Program-made: the position numbers and the translations under genes
Notes under the pieces: model-generated
Told to the model about the DNA's origin: nothing
The model's input: only the letters and a program-made list of their open reading frames with translations
Databases searched by the model: none
In this document: in pieces, positions 7,828 to 15,347 of the stretch
Numbering within the stretch: position 1 is the first letter of the stretch
Layout: each line of letters opens with the position of its first letter
Assembly (NCBI RefSeq): GCF_027920745.1
Contig: NZ_JAQIBB010000072.1
Location: forward strand, 1 to 21,314
Direction: 5' to 3'
DNA from: Gallibacterium faecale
GTDB taxonomy: Bacteria; Pseudomonadota; Gammaproteobacteria; Enterobacterales; Pasteurellaceae
DNA: 21,314 nt

Positions 7828-7875
7828 TTGATAAAAAATATCTAAAAAATACCTATATTTTTTAGATATTATCAA
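7828..7875 (-). terminator. AT-rich long hairpin after rnd
   Basis: Positions 7837-7851 pair perfectly with 7856-7870 (15 bp, loop CCTA). An outer TTGATA (7828-7833) and TATCAA (7870-7875) can extend the dyad. On the minus strand the 3' arm runs into TTTTTT. It starts two bases after the rnd stop. It is probably the rnd terminator, although the stem is almost all A-T. Confidence 0.6.
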
Positions 7876-7876
7876 C

Positions 7877-9037
7877 TTATTTCTCTAATGAAAGTTCTAC
7901 TTCACGTAATGCTGCTAGTAATTGTTCCCCATAAGGTTGTCGCCATGATTGTAATAATTCAGGTTTTCGATCTTGCGGTTCATCAGACCAATACCATTTT
8001 AAAAGTTGGTGTAATAATTTTTTACTAGCAATCACTTGGGTAGGTAGCTGCTCTTTCACTAATCGTTTTAAATTTTTTTGTAATACATTAATTGCTTTCT
8101 TATACCCAGCTCGTTCCGAAATATTTTCAATTAAAGCTGGATAATCAGAAGCTGGAACACGCTTTGCTTGTTCAATCAATAACAGCAGCTTTTTACCATG
8201 ACGTTTAATTTCCATAGGGTGCAATCCTAACTCTAATAATTGTGAAGTATGTTTAGGTGAATGGATCGCTGTTTGGATTAGACCTTCATTACTCACAATA
8301 AAACTCAAGGCAAGATTACGTTTAATGCCTTCTTGTAAACGCCATTTGGCTAAAAATTTTAGGTTATTTAACTGTTCTCGGTTAAGTCGCCATGCATTGC
8401 CAATATCTAAATAAGCATTTTCTGCTGAAATGTGTTTACAGCGTTTTTCGGCAACAAATTGGCACTCTTGTTGAATAATTTCTTGCCATGGTGAAGTTTT
8501 CATTGCCATTGCCATTTGTTGATAGACTGGTAATAAGTAATATACATCCGCAGCAGCATACTGTAATTGTCGATCTGTTAAGGGACGCTTTAACCAATCA
8601 GTACGCGACATTTTCTTATCCAATTCGATCTTTAGATAATGTTCAACCAATAAAGCAAACCCCGCAGATAAAGGAAATCCTAAAAAATTAGCTGCAATTT
8701 GTGTATCAATGAGAGGCTGTGGTAATTGCCCAAATTGTTGGTAAAAAATCTCAATATCTTCACCACTCGCGTGTAATACTTTTAACACGTTTTGATCCGC
8801 TAATAGGGTAATAAAAGGTTGCCACTCTGTAATTGTTAATGGGGCAATTAAAGCAACGGTTTCACCATAATAAAGCTGAATTAATCCTAATTTCGCATAA
8901 TAACTGCGAATACGTTCAAACTCAGTATCTAACGCCACCACTGGGAATTGTTGTGCTGTTTGGCATATTTGTTGTAATGACGCATTGTCTTTGATGATTT
9001 GGTAAGGGATGTTGTTTGGGGTAAGTAGGTTTTGCAT
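7877..9037 (-). CDS. rnd: ribonuclease D
   Basis: RNase D is a 3'-5' exoribonuclease of the DEDD family that trims tRNA precursors and other small RNAs. All catalytic residues are visible: D37 and E39 (ALDTEFER), D94 (ASGEDIEIF), and Y160 and D164 (YAAADVYYLLPVY), making the DEDDy subtype. After the exonuclease domain (about 15-180) an HRDC-type helical domain starts near 213 (NREQLNNLKFLAKWR) and further helical sequence fills the C-terminus. The 386 residues are slightly more than the E. coli protein. The SD is a modest AGG within TAGGTAATCTCTATG, directly next to the U tract of a terminator (9051-9078) that separates it from fadD. Expression therefore needs readthrough from fadD or a promoter hidden in the fadD 3' end. 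Confidence 0.96.
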   Translation of the reverse strand: MQNLLTPNNIPYQIIKDNASLQQICQTAQQFPVVALDTEFERIRSYYAKLGLIQLYYGETVALIAPLTITEWQPFITLLADQNVLKVLHASGEDIEIFYQQFGQLPQPLIDTQIAANFLGFPLSAGFALLVEHYLKIELDKKMSRTDWLKRPLTDRQLQYAAADVYYLLPVYQQMAMAMKTSPWQEIIQQECQFVAEKRCKHISAENAYLDIGNAWRLNREQLNNLKFLAKWRLQEGIKRNLALSFIVSNEGLIQTAIHSPKHTSQLLELGLHPMEIKRHGKKLLLLIEQAKRVPASDYPALIENISERAGYKKAINVLQKNLKRLVKEQLPTQVIASKKLLHQLLKWYWSDEPQDRKPELLQSWRQPYGEQLLAALREVELSLEK

Positions 9038-9050
9038 AGAGATTACCTAA

Positions 9051-9078
9051 AAAAGCAAGGCATGAAATTCATGCCTTG
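9051..9078 (-). terminator. fadD terminator, just upstream of rnd
   Basis: CAAGGCATG (9056-9064) pairs with CATGCCTTG (9070-9078), loop AAATT. On the minus strand the hairpin is followed by GC and six T. It ends only about 14 bases before the rnd start codon, so it separates fadD from rnd and could act as an attenuator for rnd. Confidence 0.85.
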
Positions 9079-9109
9079 TTATTATTGGAAAATAATATGG
9101 ATAATTTAA

Positions 9110-10822
9110 TTATTCATCTTCATTTGCTGTTGCATTCGCCATATTCGCTCGTTTGGCTAATTCTTCCTCACGAACAACTCGGCGTAAGATTTTACCTACA
9201 TTACTTTTTGGTAATTCTTCACGGAACTCGATCTCTTTTGGAATTTTGTAACCTGTCAAATAATTACGACAATGTTTACGCAATTCATCTCGAGTCAAAC
9301 TTTCCTCTTTTTTCACAACAACGGCTTTAATGATTTCTCCTGACACTGGATGTGGAATACCAATAACGGCTGCTTCTTTCACTTTTTTATTCAGCATAAT
9401 CACATCTTCAACTTCATTTGGATAAACATTAAAGCCAGAGACAATAATCATATCTTTTTTACGATCAACAATGCGTAGCTGATAATCATCGTCCATTTCG
9501 ACAATATCACCAGTTGCCATCCAACCGTCTTTTAAAACTGCCGCAGTTTCTTCAGGTTTATTCCAATACCCTTGCATCACTTGTGCGCCTTTCACCCATA
9601 ATTCGCCCGGTTGATTAAGCCCCACTTCATTACCGTTATCATCCATAATTTTAATATCGGTATCTGGGACTGGCACACCAATTTTTCCTGCATGACCAGA
9701 AAAGTTAGATGGGTTACAAGCAATTAACGGCGAACATTCAGTCATCCCATATCCTTCTAAAATATGGCATCCTGTCATTTCATACCACCGCTGGGCAACG
9801 GCCTTTTGTACTGACACCCCACCACCAACAGTCAATTTTAACTGTGAGAAATCAACCTCTTTTAACTCTTCTTGGTGTAACAATGAATTAAATAAGGTAT
9901 TCACCCCAGTAATCGCGATTGGGCGATAACGTTTTAACTCTTTAATTAAATTAGGTAAATCACGCGGATTAGTAATCAGTACACCAGTTAAACCAAAATT
10001 AATGAATAACAAGGCATTAACGGTTAAAGAGAACACGTGATACATTGGCAGAATAATGGTCGCATAGCGATTTTTTCCCGCTTTAACAAACGGCTCTGCT
10101 AACCATTTAGCTTGGGCAATGTTATAGATCATATTACCATGTGTTAGCATTGCTCCTTTCGCTACCCCAGTTGTTCCCCCTGTATATTGCAAGAAAGCCA
10201 GATCTTTCTTACCAATTTCAGGGAGAATATATTGACGGTATTTTCCGATTCGTAACACCTCACGAAATGTTACTGCGTGCGGTAATTTATATTTTGGTAC
10301 TAATTTTTTAATGTATTTAACAATAAAATTAACTAAGGTTCTTTTACCAAATGAAAGCTGATCGCCCATTCTGGTTAAAATCACGTGTTTAACGTCTGTA
10401 TTAAACACTACTTTTTCTAAAGTAGAAGCAAAATTAGACACCACAACAATCGCTGTTGCACCACTATCCTTTAGTTGGTGTTCTAACTCTCGAGGCGTAT
10501 AAAGAGGATTAACATTCACTACAACTAACCCGGCACGTAACACACCAAACAATGTAATCGGATATTGCAATAAATTTGGCATCATTAACGCTACTCGCTC
10601 ACCTCGTTCTAATTTCAATTCATTTTGTAAATACGCCGCAAATGCTCGGCTACGCTCTTCTAATTTACGGTAAGTTAATACTTGCCCCATATTCACATAA
10701 GCAGGACGATCCGGATGTTCTCTTACCGCTTTTTCTAACATTTCGACTAAAGACGACAATGCCAAAGTATCTGGATCCATGCGTGATTCCGCTGGATAAT
10801 TTTTAACCCACAATCTTTCCAT
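9110..10822 (-). CDS. fadD: long-chain fatty acid-CoA ligase FadD
   Basis: This adenylate-forming enzyme activates long-chain fatty acids to acyl-CoA with ATP, usually at the inner face of the cytoplasmic membrane. The 570 residues compare with 561 in E. coli. Motifs in order are: the ATP-binding P-loop YTGGTTGVAKG (213-223); GYGMTE (357-362); the FACS signature DGWMATGD...DRKKDMIIVSGFNVYP (about 432-468); and NVGKILRR with the catalytic Lys at 544. All are intact. The ATG is preceded by a weak purine-rich AAGATAAGATAA. It stands next to rnd, an arrangement also known in Haemophilus. No beta-oxidation genes are nearby, so the likely use is incorporation of exogenous fatty acids rather than growth on them; that is an inference. 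Confidence 0.95.
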   Translation of the reverse strand: MERLWVKNYPAESRMDPDTLALSSLVEMLEKAVREHPDRPAYVNMGQVLTYRKLEERSRAFAAYLQNELKLERGERVALMMPNLLQYPITLFGVLRAGLVVVNVNPLYTPRELEHQLKDSGATAIVVVSNFASTLEKVVFNTDVKHVILTRMGDQLSFGKRTLVNFIVKYIKKLVPKYKLPHAVTFREVLRIGKYRQYILPEIGKKDLAFLQYTGGTTGVAKGAMLTHGNMIYNIAQAKWLAEPFVKAGKNRYATIILPMYHVFSLTVNALLFINFGLTGVLITNPRDLPNLIKELKRYRPIAITGVNTLFNSLLHQEELKEVDFSQLKLTVGGGVSVQKAVAQRWYEMTGCHILEGYGMTECSPLIACNPSNFSGHAGKIGVPVPDTDIKIMDDNGNEVGLNQPGELWVKGAQVMQGYWNKPEETAAVLKDGWMATGDIVEMDDDYQLRIVDRKKDMIIVSGFNVYPNEVEDVIMLNKKVKEAAVIGIPHPVSGEIIKAVVVKKEESLTRDELRKHCRNYLTGYKIPKEIEFREELPKSNVGKILRRVVREEELAKRANMANATANEDE

Positions 10823-10923
10823 GTTTATCTTATCTTTCTTCTTCGTTAAAATTCTGTCGCTATGTTATCACAAAATTACGCTTTTTTTGTATAACTCGCT
10901 AATTTGATAGGAATTTCAAGGAC

Positions 10924-10950
10924 AAAAAAGGTTGCTTACTCAGCAACCTT
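10924..10950 (-). terminator. greA terminator
   Basis: AAGGTTGCT (10928-10936) pairs perfectly with AGCAACCTT (10942-10950), loop of 5. On the minus strand the hairpin runs into six T. It lies eight bases after the greA stop. Confidence 0.9.
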
Positions 10951-10957
10951 CTTAGAA

Positions 10958-11434
10958 TTAACGATATTCAACGTTAATAATGTCAAATTCAACATTACCG
11001 CCGGGAGTGGTAATATTCACATTATCATCAACTTCTTTACCGATTAAACCTCTCGCAATCGGTGAATTAACTGAAATCAGGCCTTGCTTAATATCCGCTT
11101 CATCATCACCAACAATTTGGTATGTCACCTCTTCATCGGTTTCAACATTGACCAATACCACAGTTGCCCCAAAAATAACTCGGCCATTATTGGTCATTTT
11201 AGTTACATCAATGACTTGAGCATTAGCTAATTTCCCCTCAATTTCTTGAATTCTTCCTTCGCAAAAACCTTGTTGTTCACGCGCCGCATGGTATTCTGCA
11301 TTTTCTTTTAAATCACCATGTTCACGTGCTTCAGCAATGGCTTTAATAATTTCTGGACGACGCACATTTTTTAAAAAATCAAGCTCTTCACGCAACAGCG
11401 TCGCTCCTCGTACTGTCATTGGAATTTGTTGCAT
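10958..11434 (-). CDS. greA: transcription elongation (transcript cleavage) factor GreA
   Basis: GreA enters the secondary channel of RNA polymerase and stimulates cleavage of backtracked RNA. The 158-residue length is exactly typical. The N-terminal coiled coil (MTVRGATLLREELDFLK... to about residue 75) contains the tip region EAREHGDLKENAEYHAAREQQ with the acidic D and E needed for catalysis. The C-terminal FKBP-like domain carries GDDEADIKQGLISVNSPIARGLIGK. AAAAGGA precedes the ATG at good spacing. It diverges from dacB, as in E. coli. The leader contains a large inverted repeat (11474-11503), and a candidate promoter overlaps that of dacB. Confidence 0.97.
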   Translation of the reverse strand: MQQIPMTVRGATLLREELDFLKNVRRPEIIKAIAEAREHGDLKENAEYHAAREQQGFCEGRIQEIEGKLANAQVIDVTKMTNNGRVIFGATVVLVNVETDEEVTYQIVGDDEADIKQGLISVNSPIARGLIGKEVDDNVNITTPGGNVEFDIINVEYR

Positions 11435-11473
11435 TATTCTGTCCTTTTTCCCTACTGTCAGTCAAAACAAAGC

Positions 11474-11503
11474 CACACAAGATGCTAATTTACACCTTGT
11501 GTG
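11474..11503 (-). promoter_or_regulatory. inverted repeat in the greA leader
   Basis: CACACAAG (11474-11481) and CTTGTGTG (11496-11503) form an 8-bp inverted repeat with a 14-base loop. On the minus strand it lies between the proposed greA promoter and the start codon and is followed by the T-rich GGCTTTGTTTTG. In E. coli the greA leader is subject to early termination that yields short GraL RNAs. A similar role here is possible but the U tract is imperfect. It could instead be an operator. Confidence 0.4.
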
Positions 11504-11523
11504 ACGAAAATAATAAATAGTGA

Positions 11524-11552
11524 TTTACGAAATCAACGTGAGCTATTATTAT
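11524..11552 (+). promoter_or_regulatory. candidate dacB promoter
   Basis: TTTACG (11524-11529), a 17-base spacer and TATTAT (11547-11552) form a plausible sigma-70 promoter 47 bases before the dacB ATG. Only the -10 box is good. It overlaps the candidate greA promoter on the other strand. Confidence 0.4.
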
Positions 11553-11576
11553 TTACCGCATTGCAAAAAATATCAA
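11548..11576 (-). promoter_or_regulatory. candidate greA promoter
   Basis: On the minus strand TTGATA (11571-11576), a 17-base spacer and AATAAT (11548-11553) make a plausible sigma-70 promoter about 114 bases upstream of greA. The -10 boxes of this and the dacB candidate occupy the same bases, which would make the two promoters mutually exclusive. Confidence 0.45.
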
Positions 11577-11598
11577 TATCAAAAAAATTTCGTTGTTT

Positions 11599-13062
11599 AT
11601 GATGTTTTCAAACTCAATTCGCTCACGTTTTTTTAAATATACAGCTTTTCTTTTACCTCTGATTGCTTGTAGTTCATTTTCTCAATCTAGTTTTGCTACT
11701 GTTGATGTGACACCAATTATTCAGCAATTACCAAAGGGAGCAAGTGCTACCATTGCAGCTAAAAATTTAGTGACAGGGCAATCTGCTGCCAATTATCAAG
11801 GTGATGTTTTTATGTTGCCTGCTAGTACACAAAAAGTTTTTACGGCTCTTGCCGCAAAATTGTTTCTTACTGATCAATTTAAGTTTCAAACCAGTTTATT
11901 AACTGATGGGAAAATTGAAGGAAACCGTCTTAAAGGTAATCTTATTATTAAATTTAGTGGTGATCCTGATTTACGTAGTGGACAACTTTATAATTTATTA
12001 GCCACACTCAAAAAACGAGGCGTTACTCAGATTGATGGTAGTTTAATTCTTGATACCTCTATTTTTTCTTCCCATGACCGTGGTCTTGGTTGGATTTGGA
12101 ACGATTTAACGATGTGTTTTAATGCTCCACCAGCCGCAGTCAATATTGATGGTAACTGTTTTTCAGTGAATGTGAATGCGAATGGCCCTGTGGGAAGTCT
12201 GGTCCGTGTTGATGTACTATCACAATATCCAATCCAAATGTTTAGCCAAGTTTATATTGTTAGCGACAATGAAGCGGGTTATTGCCAATTTGATGTTGTT
12301 AGTAACGACAATAATCGTTACCAGCTTAAAGGTTGTATTCGCCGTCAGCCTAAAAATTTTGGTTTAAGTTTTGCTGTACAAGACACTGACAGCTATGCCA
12401 CAGCGATTATTCAACGAATGTTAAAAAATCTAGGCATCTCTTATAACGGTCAAGTACAAATTCCATTCCAACCGCAGCAAGGCACTGTATTAGCAGTTCA
12501 AGAATCTAAACCATTACCAGAGTTATTGAAAAAGATGATGAAGCATTCTGATAATCAGATTGCTGATGCCTTGTTTAGAACTATTGCTTATTACTATTAT
12601 AAACGCCCTGCCACATTCCAATTAGGTGGTATGGCGGTTAGAAGTATTTTAGAAAAAAATACTAATATTCGTTTTGGTAACAGTATTATTGCTGATGGTT
12701 CTGGGTTATCACGTCAAAACTTAATTAGTGCGAATACAATGTTGCAAGCACTTGAATACATTGCTAAAAACGATAATAAGTTAAATCTGTTACAAACATT
12801 TCCTATTGCGGGAGTAGATGGCACGATTAGTGGGCGTGGTTCATTAATCAGCTCTCCTCTCGTCAAAAATGTTATTGCGAAAACAGGATCATTAAAAGGT
12901 GTTTATAACCTGGCTGGGTTCTTAACGAATGCTCGTGGTGAACGGGTCGCATTTGTGCAATTTGTCAATGGCTACTCAACTGGCGATTTAGAAGATAAAA
13001 CACAACGAGCGCCTTTAGTTCGCTTTGAATCTCAATTATATCGGTCGTTATATAGTGATTAG
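11599..13062 (+). CDS. dacB: D-alanyl-D-alanine carboxypeptidase/endopeptidase PBP4
   Basis: PBP4 is a periplasmic class-C low-molecular-mass penicillin-binding protein that trims pentapeptides and cleaves D-Ala-meso-DAP cross-links in peptidoglycan. The three active-site motifs are intact (residues from the ATG at 11599): STQK at 76-79, SDN at 317-319 and KTG at 428-430. The large insert between SxxK and SDN, typical of PBP4, is present. An N-terminal secretory signal is clear: basic RSRFFK, a hydrophobic AFLLPLIA core, then SSFA as a likely signal peptidase I site. LIAC within it also resembles a lipobox. ATGs at 11599 and 11602 are both possible; an upstream TTG at 11593 is less likely, and none has an SD. 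It diverges from greA and converges on purF. Confidence 0.95.
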   Translation: MMFSNSIRSRFFKYTAFLLPLIACSSFSQSSFATVDVTPIIQQLPKGASATIAAKNLVTGQSAANYQGDVFMLPASTQKVFTALAAKLFLTDQFKFQTSLLTDGKIEGNRLKGNLIIKFSGDPDLRSGQLYNLLATLKKRGVTQIDGSLILDTSIFSSHDRGLGWIWNDLTMCFNAPPAAVNIDGNCFSVNVNANGPVGSLVRVDVLSQYPIQMFSQVYIVSDNEAGYCQFDVVSNDNNRYQLKGCIRRQPKNFGLSFAVQDTDSYATAIIQRMLKNLGISYNGQVQIPFQPQQGTVLAVQESKPLPELLKKMMKHSDNQIADALFRTIAYYYYKRPATFQLGGMAVRSILEKNTNIRFGNSIIADGSGLSRQNLISANTMLQALEYIAKNDNKLNLLQTFPIAGVDGTISGRGSLISSPLVKNVIAKTGSLKGVYNLAGFLTNARGERVAFVQFVNGYSTGDLEDKTQRAPLVRFESQLYRSLYSD

Positions 13063-13064
13063 TA

Positions 13065-13094
13065 AAAGAAATGCCGCAGTTAGCGGCATTCTTT
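13065..13094. terminator. shared bidirectional terminator of dacB and purF
   Basis: AATGCCGC (13070-13077) pairs with GCGGCATT (13083-13090), loop AGTTA. An A-rich stretch (AAAAGA) precedes it and CTTTAT follows, so it can serve transcripts from dacB on the plus strand and purF on the minus strand. It lies in the 49 bases between the two stop codons. Confidence 0.8.
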
Positions 13095-13111
13095 ATCAAT
13101 CAATTATAAAA

Positions 13112-14629
13112 TTAACCTTCACTATAAATCTCTAAATTTGTCGCTTCACTCTCTTGGCGTTTCTTACTACCATCATTACGCATTGACGCAATTTTATCTA
13201 AATACTCTTGCGTAATATCGCCCGTAATATATTCACCTGTAAACACAGAAGCATCAAAATCTTCAATCGCTGGGTTTTCTTGACGTACGGCTTCTTCTAA
13301 TGCAGAAAGATCTTGGAAAATGAGTTTATCAACGCCAATTAACTGTGCAATTTCTTCAGCAGTGCGTCCATACGCAATCAACTCTTGTGAGGTTGGCATA
13401 TCAATACCATACACATTTGGATAGCGAATTTCTGGTGCAGCAGAAGCAAAATAGATTTTCTTCGCACCAGCCGCACGTGCCATTTCTACGATTTGTTCTG
13501 AGGTTGTTCCTCTTACAATAGAATCATCAACTAATAACACATTTTTGCCTTTAAACTCTGACGAAATTGTATTTAATTTACGTCTAACCGAATTACGGCG
13601 TTGTGTTTGACCTGGCATAATAAAGGTGCGGCCTACATAGCGATTTTTCACAAAACCTTGGCGATAAGGTTTATTCAACACATTAGCTATGCGTAAGGCA
13701 ATATCATTTGAGGTTTCTGGTACAGGGATAATCACATCAATATCATCAAGAATATCACTCCATTCACGTGCGATTTTCTCACCAAGATATTCCCCCATAT
13801 GTACCCTTGCGGCATAGACAGATACTCCATCAATATAAGAATCTGGACGAGCAAAATAGACAAACTCAAAAATACAAGGTGCTAATTTTGTATTATCAGA
13901 ACATTGCTTAGAATGTAATTTTCCATCAAAAGTAATATAAATTGCTTCCCCCGGATTCACATCACGTACAAATTCAAAACCAACTGCATCTAAAGCAACG
14001 GTTTCTGAAGCAAACATATATTCTGTTTTCCCTTGCTCTTCTCGTTTACCTAGTACTAATGGACGAATTCCAAACGGATCGCGGAAAGCAATCATTCCGT
14101 GTCCAATCAACATCGCAACACACGCATATCCACCACGAATATCTTTGTGAGTACGTTGAATCGCATAGAAAATATCATCTTCATCAAGATCATGTTTATT
14201 AATTTGTTCTAAATGATAAGCCAAAATATTAAGCAATAATTCAGAATCAGAATTGGTATTCACGTGACGGCGAGCAGATTGGAATAGCTTTTCTTTTAAC
14301 TCATCTGAATTGGTTAAATTCCCATTATGAACTAATGTTAATCCATAAGGATAGTTTACATAAAAAGGCTGTGCTTCTGAAACGCTAGAACTACCTGCTG
14401 TTGGATAACGCACATGCCCCAATCCAGCGTAACCTTGCAAACGTAACATATGCTTTTGCTGAATTACATCACTGACCAATCCATTTGCTTTTCTTAAGCG
14501 AAAACGCTCTTCTTGATCGACTGTTACAATCCCAGCGGCATCCTGTCCCCGATGTTGTAATACGATTAACGCATCATAAATTGATTGATTAACGCTTGAA
14601 TGTCCAAGAATTCCCACAATGCCGCACAT
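13112..14629 (-). CDS. purF: amidophosphoribosyltransferase
   Basis: PurF catalyses the first committed step of purine synthesis, transferring glutamine amide nitrogen to PRPP to give 5-phosphoribosylamine. The 505 residues equal the E. coli enzyme. It starts MCGIVGILGH: Cys2 becomes the N-terminal glutaminase nucleophile after Met removal. The GHVRYPTAG and HNGNLTN glutamine-domain motifs follow. The phosphoribosyltransferase domain has the flexible loop KNRYVGRTF (328-336) and the PRPP signature VLLVDDSIVRGTT (364-376). There is no extra propeptide or iron-sulfur cysteine set, so it is the E. coli-type enzyme. AGAGGAAAA overlaps the cvpA stop and precedes the ATG; the two genes are 11 bases apart and form an operon behind a PurR site. 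Confidence 0.98.
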   Translation of the reverse strand: MCGIVGILGHSSVNQSIYDALIVLQHRGQDAAGIVTVDQEERFRLRKANGLVSDVIQQKHMLRLQGYAGLGHVRYPTAGSSSVSEAQPFYVNYPYGLTLVHNGNLTNSDELKEKLFQSARRHVNTNSDSELLLNILAYHLEQINKHDLDEDDIFYAIQRTHKDIRGGYACVAMLIGHGMIAFRDPFGIRPLVLGKREEQGKTEYMFASETVALDAVGFEFVRDVNPGEAIYITFDGKLHSKQCSDNTKLAPCIFEFVYFARPDSYIDGVSVYAARVHMGEYLGEKIAREWSDILDDIDVIIPVPETSNDIALRIANVLNKPYRQGFVKNRYVGRTFIMPGQTQRRNSVRRKLNTISSEFKGKNVLLVDDSIVRGTTSEQIVEMARAAGAKKIYFASAAPEIRYPNVYGIDMPTSQELIAYGRTAEEIAQLIGVDKLIFQDLSALEEAVRQENPAIEDFDASVFTGEYITGDITQEYLDKIASMRNDGSKKRQESEATNLEIYSEG

Positions 14630-14640
14630 TATATTTTCCT

Positions 14641-15156
14641 CTATGATGAAGTAGTTAAATCAGAATAATTAATTAGACTAGAATTGATAAAACTAGAATG
14701 CAGTTGTAGCTGATGGAAAAACCAATCAACCACGAAACCAAAGTGTGGAATTAATTTTGATTCTTTCCACCAATCACTTTGGCTGAAATTAGTAAAGGTG
14801 TCTAGGAAGAATAATAAGGCAGCGATAATCAATACTCCGCGTAACAATCCAAAACACGCACCTAATACACGATCTGTGCCTGATAATCCTGTTTTTTCAA
14901 CTAATTGAGAAATGATGTAGTTAATTAGGCTACACACAATTAAGGTTGCAATAAATAAAATGACAATTGCTGTCCCATTACGCAGATATTCTGATTCTAT
15001 TTGTTGGAAAAATGCTGCAAGGTAAGGGTAAAAATGACTTGATACAAAAAAAGCAATTAACCAGCTAGCTAATGACAAGACTTCTCGGACAAAACCACGA
15101 AATAAACTAATAATGACAGAAAAAGAAATAATACCAATAATAATATAATCAATCAT
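14641..15156 (-). CDS. cvpA: CvpA family inner membrane protein
   Basis: CvpA is a small integral inner-membrane protein; in E. coli it is needed for colicin V production and contributes to envelope homeostasis. The biochemical role is unclear. Four hydrophobic segments are visible, with the conserved start IDYIIIGIISFSVIISLFRGFVRE (landmarks IDYIII and RGFVRE) and GTDRVLGACFGLLRG between later helices. The start is taken as ATG at 15154-15156, giving 171 residues and aligning with the family start. A TTG seven codons upstream would add MCHRDLT and is unlikely. The gene precedes purF in the conserved cvpA-purF operon and is the gene directly under the PurR operator. Confidence 0.92.
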   Translation of the reverse strand: MIDYIIIGIISFSVIISLFRGFVREVLSLASWLIAFFVSSHFYPYLAAFFQQIESEYLRNGTAIVILFIATLIVCSLINYIISQLVEKTGLSGTDRVLGACFGLLRGVLIIAALLFFLDTFTNFSQSDWWKESKLIPHFGFVVDWFFHQLQLHSSFINSSLINYSDLTTSS

Positions 15157-15187
15157 TGTCAAATCTCTGTGACACAAAACGGCGTAT

Positions 15188-15193
15188 ATTCTA
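15188..15193 (-). promoter_or_regulatory. candidate -10 box of cvpA-purF
   Basis: On the minus strand TAGAAT (15188-15193) lies downstream of the PurR box, about 32 bases before the cvpA start. No good -35 hexamer is seen 16-18 bases upstream; the region where it would lie is occupied by the PurR box, a layout seen in purine-regulated promoters. Confidence 0.4.
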
Positions 15194-15199
15194 CAAAAA

Positions 15200-15215
15200 A
15201 AGATAACGTTTGCGT
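15200..15215 (-). promoter_or_regulatory. PurR operator of cvpA-purF
   Basis: The minus-strand sequence ACGCAAACGTTATCTT matches the PurR consensus ACGCAAACGTTTTCNT at all but one defined position, including the central CGCAAACG core. The position upstream of cvpA-purF is the same as in E. coli, where purine-bound PurR represses the operon. A PurR homologue elsewhere in the genome is expected but not in this window. Confidence 0.85.
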
Positions 15216-15290
15216 AGTGCTAATTATGGGAATTCTTCAATTTAAGGCCAACACAAATTTGGCAATCAAGGCACCACCGACTATTAACGA

Positions 15291-15322
15291 AAAAACAGCC
15301 ATAAAAATTTTTCTATGGCTGT
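15291..15322 (-). terminator. ilvE terminator
   Basis: ACAGCCATA (15295-15303) pairs with TATGGCTGT (15314-15322); the loop is A/T rich. On the minus strand the hairpin ends in five to six T. It lies 25 bases past the ilvE stop and isolates cvpA-purF from ilvE. Confidence 0.85.
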
Positions 15323-15347
15323 CTTTGATTACGATAAACTAAATACA

